Assembly (NCBI GenBank): GCA_937892275.1
Contig: CALAVG010000185.1
Location: 1 to 19,705 of the forward strand
Direction: 5' to 3'
DNA length: 19,705 nt
Source of the DNA: an uncultured Methanomicrobiales archaeon
Lineage (GTDB): Archaea > Thermoplasmatota > Thermoplasmata > Methanomassiliicoccales > Methanomethylophilaceae
Made by a program: the position numbers and the translations under genes. Shown one piece after another: positions 14,650-19,705 of this stretch. The stretch's first letter is position 1. Each line of letters starts with the position of its first letter. Under the pieces are notes generated by a model that did not search any database, had not been told where the DNA came from, and saw nothing but the letters and a program-made list of their open reading frames with translations.

Positions 14650-15939
14650 ATGATAACAGCAATCCGCAACGCATGGATCGTCACTCAGGACGCATCCAGG
14701 AGGATCATCAAGGGCGACGTGGTTATCGACGGCGAGAAGATCGTCTCCGTAGGTCCGGAATACAACGGTACGGCCGACAGGGAGATCGATGCCACCGGCG
14801 ACATCGTCATGCCGGGTATGATCAACACCCACACCCATGTGGCCATGTCCGTTATGAAGGGTGTCGTGGACGACCTCACGTTCCCCGACTTCCTTGACAA
14901 GGTGTTCAAGATCGATTCCGACAGGACGGACGAGGATCTGGACATCGGTACCAAGATCGGTTGCATGGAGATGATCCGCAGCGGAACGACGACATTCATG
15001 GACCTGTACTACTCTGAGGATGTAATCGCCAAGGCAACGCAGCAGGCGGGCATCAGGGGAGTGCTGTGCTGGTGCTGTCTCGACGAGGACAAGACCACTC
15101 AGAAGGGTAACCCCGTACAGAACTGCAAGAACTTCCACTCCAAGTTCAAGGGTGAGAGAAAGATCATCCCTGGAGTGGGACTGCAGGGAGTGTACGTGTG
15201 CAACGAGGAGACCTGTGTCCAGGCCAAGAAGTTCTCCGACGAGGTCGGGGCACCCATGAACCTTCACCTTTCGGAGACGAGGGGAGAGGTCGCGGATCAC
15301 AAGAAGCTGACCGGCATGAGGCCCGGGGAGTGGCTGTCGGAGATCGGAGTCTTCGGTCCCAGGGCTGTTGCCGCTCATTCCGCATGGCTCACCAAGAGGG
15401 AGGTAATGCTCATGGGCAAGTCCGGCATGTCGATCTCCTCATGCCCCGTATCCAACATGAAGCTGGCAACGGGAGGTGTCGCACCGATCCCGGAGTTCAT
15501 CGAGGCTGGGGTCAACGTCTCCTTCGGAACCGACGGTAACACGACCAACAACGCTCTCGACATGTTCGGGGAGATGAAGAGCTTAGCTCTTCTCCAGAAA
15601 TCCAGCAGATGGGATCCTGTCATATGCAACGCGCAACAGGTACTGGACTTTGCCACCATCAACGGTGCGAAGGCCGTAGGCATGCAGGACAAGATAGGTT
15701 CCATCGAACCGGGGAAGTATGCCGACATCATCATCCTCGACGGAAAGGCGCCTAACATGAGGCCCCTCCTCCCCGAGAACATGATCGCCAACATAGTCTA
15801 CTCGGGTAACGGTCTGAACACCAAAACTGTCTTTTGCCAGGGTGACATGGTAATGCAGGACGGTAACATCCTGACCCTGGACAAGGATGCCATCCTTGAC
15901 AAATCCGAGGACATCTGGAAGACACTCTGTCTCAGGTGA
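14650..15939 (+). CDS. Amidohydrolase, adenosine-type deaminase (DadD/MtaD family)
   Basis: This 429-aa metal-dependent amidohydrolase matches the family of 5'-deoxyadenosine, S-adenosylhomocysteine and methylthioadenosine deaminases. Metal ligands and catalytic residues are visible: His61 and His63 in NTHTHVAM, His206 and Glu209 in NLHLSE, His243 in AAHSAW, and Asp295 in FGTDGNTTNN. The C-terminal segment SIEPGKYADIIILD closes the composite beta domain. Methanogen homologues such as DadD deaminate 5'-deoxyadenosine from radical SAM reactions, and often also SAH and MTA. That is the best inference here, but the substrate preference is not readable. A CWCC cluster at 140-143 is an unusual detail. 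The gene appears leaderless and ends before a strong hairpin. Confidence 0.9.
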   Translation: MITAIRNAWIVTQDASRRIIKGDVVIDGEKIVSVGPEYNGTADREIDATGDIVMPGMINTHTHVAMSVMKGVVDDLTFPDFLDKVFKIDSDRTDEDLDIGTKIGCMEMIRSGTTTFMDLYYSEDVIAKATQQAGIRGVLCWCCLDEDKTTQKGNPVQNCKNFHSKFKGERKIIPGVGLQGVYVCNEETCVQAKKFSDEVGAPMNLHLSETRGEVADHKKLTGMRPGEWLSEIGVFGPRAVAAHSAWLTKREVMLMGKSGMSISSCPVSNMKLATGGVAPIPEFIEAGVNVSFGTDGNTTNNALDMFGEMKSLALLQKSSRWDPVICNAQQVLDFATINGAKAVGMQDKIGSIEPGKYADIIILDGKAPNMRPLLPENMIANIVYSGNGLNTKTVFCQGDMVMQDGNILTLDKDAILDKSEDIWKTLCLR

Positions 15940-15948
15940 GAAACAATC

Positions 15949-15971
15949 AATCCGGGGACTTTCCCCGGATT
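15949..15971. terminator. Bidirectional hairpin between convergent genes
   Basis: AATCCGGGG and CCCCGGATT form a perfect 9-bp stem with a 5-nt ACTTT loop. It lies 10 nt after the deaminase stop and its last base is also the last base of the antiporter 2 stop codon. It can serve transcripts from both sides. Confidence 0.6.
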
Positions 15972-17812
15972 CAATACTTATGATCGCCCGTATCTATCGA
16001 TACGCTCTTGCTCTTATCTTCCTCGAACTTCTTTGCATATTTCCTGTCGAGCAGTTCTCTGAATGATTCCTCGTCCATGTAATCCGGTCCCTCATCCTCG
16101 AACGGGATAAGGTCCACCTTTATCAGGACGTCCCTTCTGTTAATGTACAGCAGTACAGCCAACGCGGCCAGCAGTACCACGATGTGCTCCCAGATGCCGA
16201 GTCCGTTGGGGACGATGATCAAAATCGTGATCGTGACCATCAGTGCCATCAGCCATGAACTGGATACCAGGAACCTGTCGATAAAGTTATGCTCCCTGCG
16301 GGTCTTAGCGGCGGTACCATGACGGTCGGCGATATTGAGGATGTTCTTCACGGATTCGATGGTCCAGAACATGGGCATGTACAGCACGACGAGGTTGATC
16401 GTGAGGATCATGAAGCTCCATACCCATTCGTCCCCGCCGAAGTACAGTATACCCCATTGCCTGAGCGGAGGGGTGATGAGGGTGAACACGAGTTCCACCA
16501 TGACTATTACGATGAGTCCTAGATAGGACCTTTTCATGGATCCGCTGATCTCCTTCTTCGTCCTTCTGGATGCCAATGCGATCCTGTTGTAGAACGAGAC
16601 CTTAGTGTTGTCCAGGGCCTTCAGCGAGCGCAGTATCTTGCCCGGCATTCTGGATGCTAAATGATCCCATCTTTCCGCGGCATTCTTGGATATTAGCGGC
16701 AGAATTATCATCGACAGCAGCGCGGCACCGACGATGGACGTGTATACCCCATTGTCGAACACGTTGTAGTCCAAAGCCTGTTTGGCGATGATGAACGCGA
16801 ACTCTCCCATCGCCAGGAAACTCACAGCGCTGGAGAAACTGTCGCGGGCGTTCTCGTTGGCAAGCCAGTAACCGGAGAAGACCGCCAGGGTCTTCAGCAC
16901 GACGAACATGATCAGGAATATGACGGTGAGACCGATGTTGTCAATCAGGGTCTCTAGACCTATCTCCATTCCGACGGATATGAAGAACATGGCCATGAAG
17001 ACGTTCTTCATCGGTTCGATGTCATGAAGGATCTCCTTGTTCTTACGGCTCGGAGCTATCATCATACCCATCAGGAACGCTCCGATAGCGACGGAGAGAC
17101 CAATGTAGCTGGCTAAGAGGGCCATTCCGAAGGTCAGTCCGATTGCAAATATGACAAGGACCTCTGATGTGACGTTATCCGACACCCAGTTGATTATACG
17201 GGGCATGAACCTCAATCCGACAACCACGCTCACGACCATGAACACCAGGATGCTCATGATTAATGCTGCGAGACCTCCCCCATCAAGTTCGGAACCAGCC
17301 ATCAGAGGGGTGATCATGGACAGTATGATGACCTGCGCTATGTCCTCCATGATGATGACGAGGATCAAGGTGTCTATGCGGTCCTTCTCGAGTCTGTTCT
17401 GCATCTTCAGCACACCAAGCACGACAGCGGTACTCGAACCCGCAATGACCGCACCGAGACATATGCTCTGGATGGAGCTCAGACCTAGTAACGTTCCGAC
17501 TATGGTGCCGCCCATGACCATGAACGGTATCTCCACGAGGGCGACCCTCATGGCGAACACTCCCTGCCTGCGGAGTTTCTTTAGGTTGATCTCCATACCG
17601 ATGCAGAACATCAGCATGATCAATCCCATGTTGGAAAGGATCTCGACGACGGCCTCGCCATCTTCGGACACATTCCATACATTGGCCACGAGGATTCCTG
17701 TGACCAGATACCCTATAAGGGAAGGCATCCTGATTTTGTTGAAGACTATGGAACAGATTGCGGCTAGAAGCAGGAACACCGCAAGGTTGGTCATGAGAGT
17801 TATCTCATCCAA
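15971..17812 (-). CDS. CPA2-family cation:proton antiporter (paralogue 2)
   Basis: This protein is a paralogue of the antiporter at 8543-10351 with the same plan: an exchanger core with IRMPSLIGY, GLIMLMFCIGMEI, GSSTAVV, an MEDI acidic pair and MGEFAFIIAK. The core is followed by about four extra membrane segments and a charged cytoplasmic tail, with no RCK domain. The frame opens with GTG 17818, but TTG 17812 aligns with the Met1 of paralogue 1. It lies 8 nt after CGGAGG (17821-17826) and gives the acidic pair the same number, Glu156-Asp157. GTG 17818 is only 2 nt from that site and ATG 17794 would cut the first helix. From TTG the protein has 613 residues. The transported ion is unknown. 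Confidence 0.88.
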   Translation of the reverse strand: MDEITLMTNLAVFLLLAAICSIVFNKIRMPSLIGYLVTGILVANVWNVSEDGEAVVEILSNMGLIMLMFCIGMEINLKKLRRQGVFAMRVALVEIPFMVMGGTIVGTLLGLSSIQSICLGAVIAGSSTAVVLGVLKMQNRLEKDRIDTLILVIIMEDIAQVIILSMITPLMAGSELDGGGLAALIMSILVFMVVSVVVGLRFMPRIINWVSDNVTSEVLVIFAIGLTFGMALLASYIGLSVAIGAFLMGMMIAPSRKNKEILHDIEPMKNVFMAMFFISVGMEIGLETLIDNIGLTVIFLIMFVVLKTLAVFSGYWLANENARDSFSSAVSFLAMGEFAFIIAKQALDYNVFDNGVYTSIVGAALLSMIILPLISKNAAERWDHLASRMPGKILRSLKALDNTKVSFYNRIALASRRTKKEISGSMKRSYLGLIVIVMVELVFTLITPPLRQWGILYFGGDEWVWSFMILTINLVVLYMPMFWTIESVKNILNIADRHGTAAKTRREHNFIDRFLVSSSWLMALMVTITILIIVPNGLGIWEHIVVLLAALAVLLYINRRDVLIKVDLIPFEDEGPDYMDEESFRELLDRKYAKKFEEDKSKSVSIDTGDHKY

Positions 17813-18070
17813 GGGCACCGCCTCCGGACGCCGAGTCGGGGTTCAGCGTATTCCGGATGGATTGTATGCGGCCGGTAGCATGACGCGGAACGGGCGTATG
17901 CCGCTTTGCCGTTTGAAAAAATCCATCCATCTATATTCCCGTGATTTGTATGTGTTATTACGATAAAAGCATAATCACTGGCACAGACGAGTTTAGTTCG
18001 TTTTTTCCTGATGTGTTGGATGGATGGACGTATATGTAACGTTTATCAACAGGAGACATGATGCCATTTC
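17813..18070. other. Divergent intergenic region with an inverted repeat
   Basis: No gene is seen in these 258 bases. A perfect 10-base inverted repeat, TCCATCCATC (17922-17931) and GATGGATGGA (18019-18028), is placed next to a TATA-like element on each side. One is TATAG on the minus strand near 17931-17936 for antiporter 2, the other GTATATG near 18030-18036. A partial third copy, GATGGATTG, starts at 17856. Confidence 0.4.
18042..18047 (+). promoter_or_regulatory. TATA-like element of the iron-sulfur protein gene
   Basis: TTTATC lies 24-29 nt before the GTG at 18071, the leaderless spacing. A stronger-looking GTATATG upstream (18030-18036) would give a leader of about 12 nt. An AGGAG at 18051-18055 faces out-of-frame ATGs and is 15 nt from the GTG, so it probably does not set this start. 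Confidence 0.4.
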
Positions 18071-18931
18071 GTGAAGGCTGTTCCATACATCTCCGTGAGG
18101 GTTCTCAAGTACGTTTTCGGGACTAGATTCAGGTTGGCTGCTTTCACGAGGAAATCCAAGGTTTTCAACAAGATCGTCGGTAAGACGCTCTTCGACGGGG
18201 ACGATATGGTCGTGCTACCGAAGGACAAGGTCGTCAGCAGGACAATCGAGACGAACATCGAGATAGACGATCCTGGTGACTCGACCGTATTGCCGAGCGA
18301 TGTGGTCAAGAACGTCATAGATAGGGCGGATGACATCTTCATAATGAACTTCTGCATCTGCAGGAGGTCCAACAAATGCGAGGACTATCCTGTCGATCAC
18401 GGATGCGTTTTCATGGGAAAAGGTGTCCATAGGATCCCGAAGGATTTCGGTCATCTTTCCACACGCGAGGAGGCCAAGGCGTACATCGACGAGTGCGGTA
18501 AAGAAGGGCTGGTGCACATCATCGGAAGGAACAAGCTGGACAGTATATGGCTGAGCACCGGTGACAAGAAGGATCTGATGACCATCTGCAACCGCTGTCC
18601 CTGCTGCTGTCTTTGGAACATGACCCGTAACATCTCCGATGAGTTGGGAAGCGTGTTCAAGCGCATGGAAGGTGTCACCGTGACGATGGACAGCTCCAAA
18701 TGCGTTGGCTGCGGGAGCTGCAGCGAGATATGCTTCACCAAGGCCGTGAAGCCCAAGGACGGGAAGTTCGAGATCGATCAGTTCCTCTGCAGGGGATGCG
18801 GCAGATGTGTCGAGGAATGCCCGACGGCCGCGATATCGATAACGTACGATGAGGGCGTCATCGACGGTATCGCGGACAGGATAGGTTCCCTGGTGAGACT
18901 GAACGGACAGGATGCTGTCGGTCAGGAATGA
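18071..18931 (+). CDS. Cysteine-rich iron-sulfur protein with two 4Fe-4S motifs
   Basis: This 286-aa cytoplasmic protein carries a C-terminal dicluster ferredoxin domain. One motif is Cys211-214-217 with Cys221, the other Cys240-243-246 with Cys250. Upstream are two more cysteine groups: Cys95, 97, 103 and 112 in NFCICRRSNKCEDYP, and Cys173, 176, 178, 179 and 180 in CNRCPCCC. The extra groups could bind further clusters. Proteins of this layout occur in anaerobes and methanogens as electron carriers of mostly unknown partners. The start is GTG 18071; no in-frame ATG gives a full N-terminus. A flavodoxin gene is convergent, but sharing electrons with it is only a suggestion. Confidence 0.85.
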   Translation: MKAVPYISVRVLKYVFGTRFRLAAFTRKSKVFNKIVGKTLFDGDDMVVLPKDKVVSRTIETNIEIDDPGDSTVLPSDVVKNVIDRADDIFIMNFCICRRSNKCEDYPVDHGCVFMGKGVHRIPKDFGHLSTREEAKAYIDECGKEGLVHIIGRNKLDSIWLSTGDKKDLMTICNRCPCCCLWNMTRNISDELGSVFKRMEGVTVTMDSSKCVGCGSCSEICFTKAVKPKDGKFEIDQFLCRGCGRCVEECPTAAISITYDEGVIDGIADRIGSLVRLNGQDAVGQE

Positions 18932-18945
18932 ATTGAGAAGTGGGA

Positions 18946-18963
18946 AGGCACCTAGCGGCGCCT
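18946..18963. terminator. Imperfect hairpin between convergent genes
   Basis: AGGCACC and GGCGCCT can form a 7-bp stem with one mismatch around a TAGC loop, between the ends of the Fe-S protein gene and the flavodoxin gene. It may terminate either transcript; no clean T tract is beside it. Confidence 0.35.
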
Positions 18964-18971
18964 AAATGGGT

Positions 18972-19364
18972 TCAGAATGTGGCGATGAAATCGTCGATGA
19001 CCTTGGCGTCGCCCTGGACGAGCTTCTTTCCCTTGTTGAAGAAGGCGTGCTTGGCGATACCGAACTCGGCAGCGAGCTTGTCGCACTGCTTCTGTCCCTT
19101 CTCTCCGTTGTACATGCAGCAGACGTAGAATGCTGAGTTCTTCTGGGAGATGACGTCCTTGTTGGCCTTTGTGTACTCGATCAGGTCCTTGGGGACTCCG
19201 CCGGCCCAGACCCTTCCGCCGATGACGATGGTGTCGTAGGAGGACAGGTCTTTGCTCCTTGCGTCTGATACTGCCACGGCCTCTCCGCCGGTTTTCTTTG
19301 CGATGTATTCCGCAACGGCCTTTGTGCTGCCGTTGGATGAAGCATAGACGATTATAGTGCTCAT
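18972..19364 (-). CDS. Short-chain flavodoxin
   Basis: This 130-aa protein is a flavodoxin-fold FMN protein. The phosphate-binding loop is YASSNGSTKAVA near residues 7-18. The isoalloxazine-binding segments are probably IGGRVWAGGVPKDLIEY and the YVCCMYNGEKGQ stretch. The layout resembles the flavodoxin_5/HemG-like group, so either electron transfer or a porphyrinogen-oxidising role is possible. The frame opens further upstream at 19445, but ATG 19364 gives the normal N-terminal strand MSTIIVYASS and lies 24-29 nt from a TATA element, so the message is probably leaderless. Confidence 0.85.
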   Translation of the reverse strand: MSTIIVYASSNGSTKAVAEYIAKKTGGEAVAVSDARSKDLSSYDTIVIGGRVWAGGVPKDLIEYTKANKDVISQKNSAFYVCCMYNGEKGQKQCDKLAAEFGIAKHAFFNKGKKLVQGDAKVIDDFIATF

Positions 19365-19387
19365 GTAGGGTGCGAGAATTCGTTCAG

Positions 19388-19393
19388 TATTTA
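19388..19393 (-). promoter_or_regulatory. TATA box of the flavodoxin gene
   Basis: TAAATA on the minus strand lies 24-29 nt before ATG 19364, implying a leaderless message. Confidence 0.5.
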
Positions 19394-19674
19394 CTATTAT
19401 CTGAAAAACTTCGTATCCTTCCGAAGTATTTTGACAATCCGACAATGTAGCTGTCCGGGAGCACTTACCGAATCGGATTAGTTTGATTGACCTTTTTTAA
19501 TTAGTCTGGTTCGACTAAACGATTTGTCTAATTGGTAATAGTTTCCTATTGGGTTAACGGTGTGAGCTAGCAGTAATTATAGTTTAGAATGAGCTAAATA
19601 AATTTAAATAAGGCTAAATTAAGTTGGATTAATCAACCAACCTTTTAATAAGCTTGAGTTCCCGACCCTTTTTC
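19394..19674. other. AT-rich intergenic region with repeated CTAA core
   Basis: No gene is seen. Between 19477 and 19618 the five-base core CTAA(A/T), or its complement, occurs seven times: at 19477, 19500, 19515, 19528, 19583, 19594 and 19614. Two copies form the dyad TTAGTC-6-GACTAA (19501-19518). A T6 tract lies at 19493-19498 and a T5 tract at 19669-19673. Possible roles are a regulatory region for a gene beyond the window, a protein-binding array, or simply AT-rich spacer. Confidence 0.4.
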
Positions 19675-19705
19675 TTACCACATCTTGAAGTTAGGCCGAG
19701 TCTTT
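19675..19705 (-). CDS. Possible C-terminal end of a minus-strand gene
   Basis: Read on the minus strand, the last bases encode KTRPNFKMW followed by TAA (19675-19677). The codons are unremarkable for this genome, and the AT-rich spacer ends just beside the stop. Nine codons are too few to name a product or to be sure a gene is present. Confidence 0.25.
   Translation of the reverse strand, partial: KTRPNFKMW

Noticed and set aside
17151..17966. 271-aa plus-strand frame opposite antiporter 2
   Set aside because: It is Met/Thr/Ser-rich low-complexity sequence antisense to conserved membrane helices, the usual mirror of hydrophobic codons.
18058..18130. ATG after AGGAG at 18051-18055 as a small upstream gene
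   Set aside because: It encodes only about 23 codons out of frame with the Fe-S protein and has no recognisable peptide; kept only as a note on start choice.
1..19705. CRISPR arrays, insertion sequences and rRNA
   Set aside because: No regularly spaced repeats, transposase genes with terminal inverted repeats, or rRNA signatures were seen.

Overview
This is an archaeal window. It carries the archaeal ribosomal/RNA polymerase string L18e-L13-S9-RpoN, archaeal-type TATA boxes about 25 nt upstream of many start codons, an archaeal-type aspartate-semialdehyde dehydrogenase, a tRNA-Pro without encoded CCA, and anaerobic cobalamin genes. The base composition is moderately GC-rich. None of the 22 genes that end inside the window uses TAG as a stop. 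Together this best fits a Thermoplasmata-related methanogen such as the Methanomassiliicoccales. That placement is an inference; no diagnostic methanogenesis gene is present.

Layout. Bases 1-3260 hold the end of a cobalamin operon: a CbiJ-CbiE-CbiT fusion, cut by the window edge, is coupled by a 4-nt overlap to cbiA. A 52-codon gene on the minus strand (3309-3467) fills the gap before the divergent ribosomal operon at 3693-5090. That operon ends in a strong hairpin and is followed by tRNA-Pro(GGG). Next come a MntA-like nucleotidyltransferase and its HEPN partner (5547-6331), the latter apparently frameshifted. Minus-strand metabolic and membrane genes follow: a DoxX-like protein, asd, a small 4-TM protein and a CPA2-type antiporter (6441-10351).

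A plus-strand block starts at 10597 with two tandem paralogous 6-TM proteins, each with its own copied promoter. After them come an unrecognised 173-aa protein and an anchored transglutaminase-like protein. A minus-strand metallo-beta-lactamase-fold protein and a plus-strand adenosine-type deaminase (DadD/MtaD family) start divergently around one TATA-like element. A second CPA2 antiporter, paralogous to the first, lies convergent with the deaminase. The window closes with a cysteine-rich iron-sulfur protein, a flavodoxin, an AT-rich spacer with a repeated CTAA core, and the possible end of a further minus-strand gene.

The genes do not form one pathway. The clearest functional unit is corrin synthesis: the fusion covers cobalt-precorrin-6A to -8, and CbiA amidates cobyrinate. 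The deaminase fits recycling of 5'-deoxyadenosine or related nucleosides. The Fe-S protein and flavodoxin, convergent neighbours, are redox carriers of unknown partners. The two antiporters, the paired 6-TM proteins and the 117-aa protein suggest membrane ion or envelope homeostasis. Many genes appear to be transcribed singly from leaderless promoters, while the ribosomal genes use Shine-Dalgarno sites.
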